Shown one piece after another: positions 12,601 to 25,800 of a stretch of 64,000 bases of DNA. Every line of letters starts with the position of its first letter. The stretch's first letter is position 1. Both the position numbers and the translations under genes were made by a program. The notes under the pieces were generated by a model, which had not been told where the DNA came from, did no database searches, and worked only from the letters and a program-made list of their open reading frames with translations. Source of the DNA: Megalonaias nervosa (lineage: Eukaryota > Mollusca > Bivalvia > Unionida > Unionidae); assembly GCA_016617855.1 (NCBI GenBank), contig JAECUM010001722.1, positions 62,001-126,000 on the forward strand. The letters run 5' to 3'.

Positions 12601-15600
12601 CTCCACCTTTGATGCATTTTCGTTTGGAAGACATTTTCAGACGACCGGATGACAAAATGAAAAACGAAATCTAGATCAGATGCACGCTTCTCATGAACAA
12701 AATAGGCAGGTTTAAAGCATCTGAGGTACCAAGGTATAGTTAGTCTGGTTCCCTACCAAAATCCACTCAGTCTAAGATGAAACTCCAAATCTGAACACGG
12801 AGTGTACGAAAATCTGGATCCGGAATGAACCAGTACAAAAAATATCCAGAACAGAAGAAAATGATCATATTTCCATACTTTTTTCTATCATTCCATAAGT
12901 CTGTAATTTTAGTGTTTTTTCGTAAGACTTACGGCAAAATCGTAAGAGTTGGCAGGTCTGCATTTCACTCCATTTCCCTGAATCTGTTTCATATACAAGC
13001 ATGGAACTTGATGGATTCATTCATTTTTAAGGGTGTTACAACACTCACTGCTTGTAAAGTTGACTTGAGAACCTACTGTACATGGTCCAGTTGTGTACAT
13101 CTGTGAAACCTGATCATTGTCTATCTTTTTTTAAGTAATCCACTTGTCTTTCTTTTCCGCTAAGAAATTATAGGGTTTTTTAAGCGTTGCTGGTCGTAAG
13201 CCAGAAGAGTTTATATGATGGCCTGTTATCTATCTGTTGTAATCCATTGGCACAAGTTTGATATTCTAGCTCATTAATTACTAGGAGGATTGCCAGGAAA
13301 CTTTATGATATACTCATGCCAACATTTAGTCAGGCCTAAATGTCAGTTGTATCCTTTGGATATCCAAGATGCTCAACACTGTGGCCATCTTAAAAATTTT
13401 GTTATCAAATCAGTACTACTCCTAAACAAATGGTTATATTGACATGATATTTTCATTCAGTGACTTGTTATTTCTTTTGAATAGATGATCATATAGACAT
13501 AGGGTTTCCACTATTACATGTTTTGATACCTGGATGGTTTTAAATCAAAATGGTTCTGAGCAGACAACATGATGACCATGCCTGCCATCATGAAAATCAT
13601 TTTCATTACCATTGGAGCTATTGTCAAACAAGTGAAAGGTTTTCACTAAAATGATTCAGAATATATTTAATTGGTCCTTCATTAAAATATTGCCAGTGTG
13701 ACATAGAGGGTCTTGATACAGCTAGTTCAAACCAGATGGCCATATTGATGCATGTAGGTTTTTTAAATATATAATAAAACTAATTTCTTTCTTGCAACAT
13801 ACAGTTGTTCCTATAGTAAAATGATGCCATCCAGAAAATTTGTATGTGGCTACTTTCTTAAATAGAAGGTTATGCAGACAAGGAGTTTTGCAAAATTACT
13901 ACAGCAATATGTAACTGATTCAGATTGTAAATGGTGCTCTCTGAACTCCAACTTGGTACCATAGTGGCCATCTGAAAACCTTGCTATCATTACTCTTGCA
14001 TTAATGATGGCATTGACATGGTGTGTTTTCTATTTAAAAACACTTATTGCAGTATGGGATTGCTTATGAATGAAAATTATGCAGATCTGATATCTAACCA
14101 AACACCATCCTTGATGATCAGCTATTTCCATTGCTTTTATTCTGGTGTGTAGGTCAGTGATCTCCCTAAGATTTGTGGTTTTCTAAAATTTACATAACTG
14201 TATGCTTCATTGAACCTTAATGTTTTATAAATGGTTATTTATTTATTATCCAGTTTTTTATGACTCTGGAGCCATTATTTCTAATCCAGTTTTATAAAAC
14301 TTGGAATATAGGTCTGTATGATCAAGGTCCCAAAGGAATTCAGTAATGAGTGAGATTATCTAGGTGAACTAGGCTCTAATTTAGATGTGATCTGATTTTG
14401 GGCAAACACGGTCAATATAATTAGATCATCAAAATCTTGGACGGATACAGTTTTGAATTTTTGAGGTTATCTTGCTTCTTACTGCTTGAGCTTGTTAACA
14501 CTTAAGTGATTATTTCTGATTAGATCGTTATCAGACTTTGTAAATAGGCTTTGATCATCAAGACATTGGGTGAAGCAGGGGAAAGAACCATTGATATTGA
14601 CTAGTACCAACTACAGGTTTGGAGTTAAAGAGTAATTTCCCTTGAATAGTTGTGCAAACCTGTTTGAAAATTTTAAATCAGACTTCAGGATGCATAAATT
14701 TCAATGGAACAATTGTTAAAACTTTTGAAAATAATATACCTTAGGAATTAAAATGATTTGGTGTTTATAAACAGAAAAAAAATATATAACATAGAAATGT
14801 GTTTAAACAAAATGTTGATCATGTTCAAAATGTGGAACTACTTTTAATGTATATCTAGTCCTCATTACACACTATACTTGGAACTCCTCCTTAGCCCTGC
14901 TAATGAAATTGTCATGCAAGTTTACATGAATGTATTTGATATCTGCAAATAAAAGATAATTGAACATTATCTTGCTGTCTGTCAGCTTTCTTGTGTATGG
15001 TCATCCCTGACCATAAATGTATCCATATTGTATGTTTATCAGAGTTTTACGTCATTACAGTTCACATTAGTGTTTATCCAGTACTATTAATTCGGCAACC
15101 TAAACATTGAGGTAACTGTGGCCTTTCCACATTAGAAACTTTCAACATGGCTTCACAAGCCAGTATAGTATCAAACTACAATTGAGATTGGTTTAATTAA
15201 ACTTTCCATATTCCTTTAGCTAATGTTAGGCAGCATAAGCAACTGTTACATGCTCTGTAGCTAGTATACATTTATTCAACAGACCAATCAGAAAACATAA
15301 TACTAAATCATCTAATTCAGTGTGTCAAGCTGAAGATGAAATAAAATTTTACCATATCGGTGTTTTGACATAGTCATGAGTCTTGTTTTTTTAGAGTTCA
15401 CACTTAGGGCTGGTAGTACAGACTGGGATTTTGTAATTAGATAATGAGTAGCCAACATATGTGGATTAGTGTCAGCCTTTGCTCGCGTCAGTCACCAATC
15501 CTTCACAAAGAAATTATTTGGAAATAATTCATTTGGGCAACCTTTCATTGGCACCCAGAGTGACGATATAAAGTTCAGATGTTTGGACAATATGTAAAGT

Positions 15601-15854
15601 TGTATTTTACTTTTTAAAATGATTATCTTCTTATTAATATTTTAGGTTTTCCAACCCAGCCTTCATATCGGGTAAAAAGGTTGCCAGACATTAAGTTTTA
15701 GTTGTCATGGGATCCCAGCCAATGAATATATATATACCCCTGTACTAACATTACCATGTTAAAATGCACATAATAATCTTTTATGTTGTAAAATGTATTT
15801 GTGCATTATCTTTAAGGCATTTAATATATTTCATTGCCATTACTTGCATGTGCC

Positions 15855-15930
<76 letters not shown>

Positions 15931-18900
15931 ATATAAAGCATTTTATTTAGTAACTTTTAATACTCTTTCCCCCACCCTACCCCCAGCAGTATATTTTCCT
16001 CCTGAGACAATTGCAGTTGCAGTTATTTAGAGGAAAGAAACCCATCGCCTTCAGAAATATCTTTAGAAATTTGGTATTTGATCCAGGTTGATAAGATGCC
16101 AGTGGAATTAAACCCACAACCTTCTTGTTGTTAGCCTTACTCTGACAGCAGATCTCAATGATATCCAAGTTGTGACCTCAGAGCGATGGCCCCAGGGGTG
16201 CAAGTACAGATCCAGGGGTCCATTTTGACTGCATGTATTAGCTCCCCTTGTAAAGCCAAGTATATTTATGTACTTTAAGGGTGAGACTGAACAGTTTCGA
16301 AGTTAAGAATCAGTGGGGTGAGGATCCATGGGATAGTAGTGGTTTGTCAAATGACTGTCCTTCATATGCTGCAAAGGTAATCCAATATATATGATGTAGG
16401 AAAGAATACATGACACCAATATTAATAGACAATGTAGCAAATACATTGAAACTCCACTATGACATGATGGTCAGGGTCCACAAAATGCCATCATGTTATG
16501 TAACATATCATGCATTATCCAGATCAGTCAGTTAGCTAAAGAATGTGTATCTACTTAGCTATACAAGAAAAGTGGGGGGGAGCAAATCTGGGGGCTTCAA
16601 TGATACAGTACCAACTTATATTAAATGAAAAATACTTTTTTAAAAACCCACTGATTACAATTTTAAAATTTCATGGGGCAGAGAACCATGCATTGGTACA
16701 CATGTATACATGTATAAAAAAATTGGCAACTGTATAGTATGAAAAAGTACTCACCAACCAACCTCTTTTGATCCGTAATAGTAATTCTGTCATCTATGCA
16801 TAACTACGCTTTTACCTTTGCCCCCTATCTATGCATTTCTACGCTTTATGCAGTGTATACTATGAATAGGTAATATCTTCCAGTTAAATGTTGATTCACA
16901 ACATGGTAACCAAACACTGGTCAAAATTAATAAATCATCTTTACTAATATCCGGTTTTAATGATGTATTTCCTAATATTAGACCATATAAATCTAAATTT
17001 AACCGACAAATTATATGTAGAGGGGTTTTCTAAGGCAGCATCCAAAATGGCAATGTTAGCCGATGGTAATACCTCAATTCGACGGAACTATTATGGCCTT
17101 TTCACATATATAAGTTACTTATAAGTTTAATGTTTTCCAAATATGATGCTGAAGTTTGCATTAATAGTATCAATTCATAATGTCATTATGTTCTTTATGT
17201 TATAAATCACATTTTTAGAATGTGTGGCAAATATGGCAAGTCTTCTTCCATACATTGTTATGTATAATGGAGCTTTAAGATGTTTAAAACATGAAACCGG
17301 CCATAATTATGGGGCATATAAAATAAAAATACAAAATTAAGAATATGTGTTGTCAATTTCTTCCATTTGTTTCAATATGCAAAGTTTCAATCAAATCGTA
17401 TCACTTCGATTCCGGAAGTGAAATTTTGTATTTACAAAGGGAATTCCCTAATTTTGTCATGGCAATTTTGTTCTCGTCTGTTGATTACAGTGATTTGTCT
17501 GGAAGCAACAACAATTTTTCTGGATTCAGTTCCGATGAAATACCAGATTTTATAAATAATGATGACATTTAGGATGATGGATCTGAAATTTGTTTGACAT
17601 ATATCTACATTGAAATGTCATCAGACTTGAGTGACACTGATGAATACCAGCCAAATTGGTTTGCAGACGTGCAAGATAATGACAAAAGTCCATTTACTCT
17701 GCAGTCAGATCTATCACATAATTTACATGAAACAGCTCTAGAACTATACCATTTCCATTTATATTTTCCAGTTGGAATCTTTTTAAATATCATAACTTAA
17801 ACAAATAAATTTGCAGCTGAAACCAGTGATCCAAACTGGACAGACACCAGTGTGCCTGAGATGTCTGCCTTTCAAGGCATGGTGATCTTTCAAATACTGA
17901 ACCAAGCATGGAGAAAAGAGATGAAAAGAAACCAAATTTGGCTGTGTCATTTGCAACGTCCATCACTGAAGCTTACAATGTCACAGCCTGTATTATCAAA
18001 GCAAAATTCATTGAAGAGGAGTAACTATGATGTGCTCCAACACAACTGTAGAATGTTTTAGCTATTGTCATTTTTGGGTATTTTTCCACAACATGAGAGT
18101 CTGAAAACAAGAGATTTCCTAAATAGTTGATATTTATATTTCGAGATCAACTCTTCAATGACATGAAAACATCATTAGGCATTTTTTTTTTTTATATATA
18201 CGTGTATGACTAGATAGATTTACCTATCTGTAACCACATCATTAATGACAAATAACAAGAACACACTTTAAAATATGTTTGTAATAACCTTTAATGTGCT
18301 CAAGTATGGAAGACAGGCCAAGTGAATGAACAGCTTGAGAAAATATGTTTTTGTGAAAGTGATTTAATTGCAGGTGAAGAATCTATAATAAGTGACACCT
18401 AAAGTACAAATATTTTCAGGCTCCAAATATATAATAACCTGAAAACTTTGATGTTTTTAGTTTCATTGACAAAATATTACCTTAGCTATTCTTAGACAGT
18501 AAAATGAAGCACTAAAGTCCTTGAACAAAATAGATCCCCATTTCCAATGAATCACACTACAAACAAGAGTGAAATGGCAACACGCATGCCATGTGGGTGC
18601 ATCTATTTTTAGAAACGGACTTTTTTTAATATGACTACACGTTTTAACATTGTTACAAAAATGATTGCAATTTATATATTTTAATAATAAGTATGTACTT
18701 GTAATATTGTTGCTTATTGGTTAGACATGATTTGCTTTATTTTATTATCACAAATTAAGTGATGTAAGAAAACAACCTTGACCTTATATCAGACATTGAC
18801 TTCTCCAACTTTGCATTGTTCAATATATTTTGGACCGTAATTTTTTTTGTTTTAAATAGCTAAATATTCAATCACAGAAGGTTTATATTATGTTCTTATA

Positions 18901-21900
18901 AATGCAATATTATCCTTGATGTATGTGCCCAGGAAATTATGAATATGACCAATCTAATGAAGAGGTACTGCCTAGATACAGCAATGTCTGCCATTATTAC
19001 CTATTTGCTGGTTGACCGATTCACTTGTGGTTTCAGATTGATATTACAAAGAATATAATGCAAGCACAGCAGTGAAAATTTTCACTAAAATATTTTTAAG
19101 AATGCTTTCACCAAGCATGCTCATTAAATAGATATTGGTATTTACATAAGATGTTTTAAGTTTCGAAGCACAAGTTGCTATGTTTAAAACATGTGTTTCG
19201 AAACTTATTTTTATCACGTAATGTTGACAAATAATAACTTGCTGAAATCCGACAATGATAAGAAATGCAAACTTGTGGTGGAAATGAATAGCTTATTCTG
19301 AGGCTCTTCCAGCAATGCAGGAAGACAATTTCCTCATGATGATGTTGCCTTTCAGTTTATGGGCTTTTTTTATGGGGAACCAGACTGTGACATCATGAAC
19401 TTCATATGGGAGGCACAGGTAACAGGGTTAGATTTTTATATGGGAAGCAAAGGGTTAAAGACAAATGCACCAAAGACAGTGGATTTATTTTTGATATTTC
19501 AATAAAAATTAAATTAACAATTATCAGCTTTTAACAGTGCAAACATCTTTCAAATGGTGAGACAATATTATTCTTCATGAATACAACACTTTACCAAATT
19601 ATTAAATCAAACTCTTTATTTTGATACTAAGGGTTTATAGTACTTCAGGAAATTGGTACAAATATTGTGAACTTTTGGGGGCCATGCCATGATGATGCTA
19701 TATTAAAATTTGTGTTACACTGAAGCTTGCCATAACAGCTTTCCATGGTATGTGCCCCAAAGTTCATTTTTTGCCACACTTTTTAACATGCATGTGAATT
19801 TGCATTCAGAAGCTGACATATTTCAGTCAGCTGGTAAGCTGTATCAGACCCCCTTTGACCTCTTGCTATCTGATGACCTTTGGAGGGCACAGTTATGTTA
19901 GAGAGGGTCAGTTTTACGACTTGGTGCCTTTCCATCAGTGATATCTTTACTACTGTAATATATGTAACCTTTTTTATGTGCCTGCAATATCTTTAATGAG
20001 GGGACATGTAGTGTTAGCCAGGTCATGTTCAGTTACACAATGTCTGTAATGAATTTCATTTCTGCCGAACAACTTTTGAAGGATTGAAGTTAAATTTTGT
20101 ATGAGTATTCACTTTATAAAGATCAAGATCAATTTTCAAATTGATTTTGATTGATTTCTAACAAGATGTCATGGAGGCTTCTATTTGACTTGGAACTTCA
20201 CCTTTCAATTGCATGTTATTTGCAGGGACATCCATGTCATATGGACACATTTTGACTGATTCTTTTCTTTCAGCAATAGAAATAATTAAAACAGTTCTAT
20301 ATCACATAAAGTGGAAAATTGTAATAAGAATATAGTCTTTATAATAAAAATTAGGGGACAGCTAATTCATATGTAATTGTTATTATATGAAAAATTAAAG
20401 GTATGAAAAGAAATAGTTTTCTGTGAAACAATATATGACTTGAACTCCTATCTACAGCAAACAAAAATAGAAGCATAACATTGCTAAAACTTGTGTGGCA
20501 GTGATTAATTTCTGTCAGATATTTGGAATTGTTCACAAAACCTTCAGCATCTCCATGCAGACACTATTGTAGCCATTTGTACTTTGTGTGAATGGTTTAG
20601 CTGATTTTTATCCCGCAACAAGAATTTGATCCAAAATACCTTTTGGTAATCTTGACTTCATCATAATGCATACAGGGATGCTGGATGAAGTATTTTTAAG
20701 AAGGGCTGAAAAGTAGTAATGACCCATTTTACGAAACATTCACTTAGTTAAGTATCCTAAATCAACTGAACAAAATCAAATGGCTTACATATACAAGAAT
20801 CAACTGGTTGATTAGTCGAAAAGTAGAAGAGTATGAGGGTTCACTGTAATTAAGAAATTTCCAAGGGACCCGGACTAAATGTTAGGAAAATTACATTGCC
20901 CAAGCCATTGTTTTGGAATGGAGATGGTTACAATAGTTTCTGCATTGAGATATATAGGGCAGGGTTTAGAAGTTTAAAATATTTGAAAGAAATTAATAAT
21001 TTTAATGCAGACTTTAGCAATAGTGTGCCCTTATTTAGTCACATGTAGTCAGGGGTACAAGCCACAGGAATGTTGCAGAGAAAGTTATGGAATGTTTGAA
21101 AAATTGGAGATGATACAGTAGGGTAATTGATTAAGACATAATTCCACAAATCTGGGAATTGTATTGCTTATCTGTTGTTTAATCTTATGACTTGACAGTT
21201 ATGTAGATTTCGTATATTTTCATATAAAATATACATCTTTATTTTTCCATGTTAAGTCGGACTATATGTGATGTTAACTGAATTTGTTAACTTTGAATCA
21301 GAACCCTGTTAAGGCAGTGAGTGTACAAATCTGGACCGCTATCACGGGACTGTTCAAGAGGTTTAGAGCACCATTTGAATTGGACCCCAATGTTGTCCCT
21401 CCTATGGCAAAGAAGTACACGCTTGCCTTCAGCAGAGACAGAGAATACATGTAAGTATTTTGAATCTATAATTGTAGTTCACTTTAGAATTAATTCTATA
21501 ACATGGTCTAAAACGGTGTAGTCTTAAGCCTTATTGAATGCTCATCTGACTTGTCAACAACATCAATCCAGATCCAAAATTGCACTAAGTGGCAACAGAT
21601 CATGGTCTAAATAGTTCACATGAAATCGTAGTAACAATAAGCTGCACAGACCCAGATCTGCAGATGCATTATGTGGCAGCAGATTGGAGTATATGTTCAT
21701 ATTAAGTCATACTTAAAATAGATTGCACAGACCCTGATCTGCTGATACATTATGCAGTGAATCATCTTTATCACTGCTGTTCATAATTTGGCGTACATGC
21801 AAAAATTACAATTATAATCAAAGTACTGGAAGTACTGAAAAGTGGGGGTGATTGGAATAGTAGCATACTGCTTGCAAAATAACGTTTCAATTTCCTCAGG

Positions 21901-22786
21901 GACATGTGCTAAAAATATTTTTAAGATGGTTGCCATGAACAACAATTACTGATGTCAGGTTAGCTTCATGTTTATATAGGCCCATCTGCATTGTTATGTG
22001 AAGTATATTAGGGAAAACTTCATGTTGGTATTAAATGAAAATGGTGCCAATCTGATACCACAACAGCAGCCATCTTCAAAATATTATTATTATTCTTCGA
22101 GTACAGAAAGTCATATCTGTGATGGGTTTTCACTGGAAGACTATGATGTCTAGTTGATCCCAAATGAAATTGGTGCAGACCTGACCTCCAACATGGCTGT
22201 TGCAGTAGCCATCTTTAAAATTTTGGTCCTTCTCCTCCTAGAGGGATGGTCATATCAACATTGGGTTTTCACTAAAAGACTTCTTGTGATATTTAGTTGG
22301 TCCTAAATGAAAATGGTGATGTCTTTACATCCAAGATGGTAAACAAGGCAACCATCTTCAAAATCTTGTTATAACTACTCATCCAAAAATGAAAGTTGTG
22401 ATCATCTTATGGTTTTCATTAGAAGACTTATTATGGTGTCTAGTTGGATCTAAATGAAAATGGACCTCTCTGGTGGCCTAAATGGTTAGAGCGTCCATCT
22501 CAGATGCAGGAGGTTGTAGGTTCAAACCCGGGACTAGTCATACCAAAGACTTTTAAAAATGATACTAGCAGCTGCCTTGCTTGGCATTAAGCATTAAAAG
22601 GTTAGTGTTGGGACTGGTTGGCCTAGTGTCAGGATAATGTGACTGAGTAGGACATCATTCTACATGTCTGCGGCATGATGCCTTAGTGCTAGACATCACT
22701 ATAAACTGCCCTACTGCAGACACCGTAACAATATGACTAAAATTGTTAAAGCTACATTAAAAATCCAAATCACACACACACACACA

Positions 22787-22838
<52 letters not shown>

Positions 22839-25800
22839 ATTATCCTGATCAACATGGCAACCATAGTATCATCTTGAAATTCTTCTTATTGCTATCCTTC
22901 TAACTTATGGTCATATTCACAATGGGTTTTCATGAAAAGACTTTTAGTAATGTCTATTTTAATGAAGATGTAGATTGTTTTTACATTTAGTTTGTGGCCA
23001 AAGAAATTTTTACTATATATTATATCAAGATTTCAGGATGCATCTTGATAATATCCTCATCGCAAATGTCAGTATTTGATTATATGCATCTTTGTACCAC
23101 AAACTTACAGCAAAAGGAGGTCAGTTCGAGTTAGCATTTTATTAAAACACTAGTTTTATTATTTACCGTATGATACCTTTAAATATTGAAACTTGGTGAA
23201 AAGATGCATCTTGGTGAGTACTGCACTCACATCTTAAAAGTAGGTCACTGTGACCCATATTTTTATGCTTCACTAACTGGTTAAGTTTGATTGTTATGTT
23301 TCATGCTTTAATCATTAAACTAGAGAATTGTATACCTCTTAGTAGTACACCTGTACCAAAATAGGCCTATGTGACCCATATTTCACATTCTACTAACTTG
23401 GGTAAGTTTTGGCTTGTTAAACATGTTGAAATCTGCAGTACACTGGGGCAGTTTTCTCTGTTGAATTTTACTCTCTTGGTGCAGTTGACAGTGAATGCAT
23501 TACATACACAATTCAATGTATGATCACATTGAAAGCAGATGTTAGAGTGATGTGCACCCACCAGTAAATCGGGAACCAAAATTGATTCAGTAAATTCAGT
23601 AACTGAATGTCCTAATGATTTTTTTTTTCATTGTGACTTTTTATGTCTTGTGATGTTTTTCTGTTAAATATCACAGCTATCAGTGTGCCACATTAATTTT
23701 CAAGAAAATCTGTCTGGCAAGAGAAATTCAGGATCACAGGCATGTAAATACATCTGATCAAGTTTTGTGTTGATTCTGACGTTCCATTATGCATTTCTGT
23801 TTCAGAGGCACAGTCCATCCTGCTTTCAGAGTGAGAAATAATTTCTTTACCTCTTTGCATACAGTGCCTTTATCTTTTAATTACAAGTCTCTGTGCATGA
23901 AGGATCCTAAATCATAAACATTTTCAACTGTATTCTGTATTTTGCAGGTTTGACATACCTATTAATAAAGAGGAGTTTTTCACCGTTTCTGAGCGCTCCA
24001 GAATTGTTGACTTTATTTTGAGGAGGAAGTCTTTTGGAGAAGATAAGAATCAAGCATATTCTTTCGGTGAGTGGGGTGTAGCCTTGTTTCTTCCTGGGAA
24101 CCTTACTTTTGTCCTTATATATGCTTGCAGATACTAGGACATTTGAATCATTTTGCTTTTGGCATAGAGCCAGCAACAAAATTGGTTTTTATGGCCCGAA
24201 TGTAAAAGCAGAAGGAAAAATATTTTTCTTTTTCTACTTACCATTCAATAATCCATTATGAACCCATTTTTGTGCAATAACACCAAATCTGTTAACCATT
24301 ATTTTCAAACTTTATCATGGTAATTAGTGGATTTTTGGGCCATTACATCACTTTTTAAATTTTATATATGCCCACTAAAAGGCATATAAAAAAGTATTAT
24401 GTTAGACATTGTTCATCTGTCCAACAGTCTGTTACCAATTTTGTTTCAGTGCATTAACTTGAGTGGTCTAACATCTATAGTTACCAAACTTTGTGGATTG
24501 TTTGCACCTTTTGATTTCAGTGTCAAAAGACCTAATGTCAAAGTCACTCTGACTCAAACAATGACACTGCACAATTACTGAAGTTCTCCACAGTTGGCTG
24601 TTAGCAAACATTTTGAATGACTTGAACTTTGGGTAAGGTAGAACCATATTAATTTCAGGGTAAACATGTAAGAGGTCTGGGTTACCATATTGAACTGTAC
24701 CTCTACCAAATCATGCATGAGAGTACACATTTCGAAATTGTTTATAAATCTAAACAGAAGAGTACAATATCTATATAGTTTACAAAGCACACCACAAGAG
24801 TACATTATTTCCAAATTACTTAATTACTGTTATAACTGCTCCAGTGGCCTAGTGGCTAGAGTGTCCACCTCGGAAGCAGGAGGTCACGGGTTCAAACCCA
24901 AGCCAAGCCATACCAAAGACTTCTGAAAATGGTACTAGCATCTGCCTCGCTAGGTGCTCAGCATTAAGAGGTTAGTGTTAGGACTGGTCATCCTGGTGTC
25001 AGGATAATATGTGTGGGTGGGACATCATGCTATGAGTCTGCGGCATGATGCTCCAGTGCCGGACATCATTATGAACTGCCACACTGCAGACATCATGGCG
25101 ATATGACTGAAAAATTGTAAAAGCTATGTTAAAAACCCAGATCTCACACACACACACACATTATTGTTACAACTCTGTTGTCTTAAACTTAGTCACAGAA
25201 AGAAGCAAACCATATAGTTTTGTAAAACTTAATAAATAATTGAATTGTCCAAGTTATAAAATGAAAATTTAAGTGGAATTTAAAGTATTATGAACTAAAT
25301 CCCAAATAATCCTAAAACGTTCTATCGCATATCTAAAAGAATAGTGTCTTGTATTCCAGTTCTTGAATGTGCTGATGTACCAATAGCCTTGACTGTGCTG
25401 AATTGACAGCAATCTTGATGTATCACAATTCCATGGTCAAAAATGTCTTTTAAATGAATTTACAGAAATCCCATAATACGGTTTGGTCCAGTTATATGAG
25501 CACTTTGTAATTCCAATAAATAATTTACATGAATAATCCTCTCAGATTAAATCTAAACACAGCATTAAATACTTATATACAGTAAAACCTGTTATGACAG
25601 ACCGCTCCTTCTGCCAACAGAAAACGGTCTCTCAAGACAGGTGGTCTGTCATAGCAGGTTTGTACAAAAAGACAGTTTCCAAGGTCCAGTTTCAGAACAA
25701 TTTCAAAAAAAATAACCACAATCACTGTACATATATTCTATTCTTTATTAATAATTCTTGCTAAAATATTGTATGCATTCATCTAAAAACAAAATTATAT

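Larger units (their letters stand above)
3535..21301 (+). other. Intron 2 (17.8 kb)
   Basis: It carries the two micro-exon candidates, repeat arrays, a MITE, a hAT element, satellite DNA and ORF relics listed separately. Stretches 8840-10148, 14160-15850 and 18100-21301 show no feature beyond scattered short satellite-like phrases and a lone ggggccatgccatgatg motif at 19678, shared with the 5.4-6.0 kb array. Confidence 0.8.
21451..23947 (+). other. Intron 3
   Basis: It holds satellite copy B (21990-22980) split by a SINE. Nothing was recognised in 21451-21980 or 22980-23947. Confidence 0.8.

Noticed and set aside
15764..16030. 88-codon ORF with a long Tyr-Ile run
   Set aside because: The run is the AT microsatellite; flanks show no coding character.
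19440..19455. GGGTTAA as a piggyBac right end paired with the relic at 17.4-18.1 kb
   Set aside because: No matching TTAACCC left end was found upstream, and the short motif is common in AT-rich DNA.
22463..22540. tRNA gene
   Set aside because: The head has A and B boxes but continues into a repeated SINE body and cannot form a full cloverleaf as written; the other SINE heads were rejected for the same reason.
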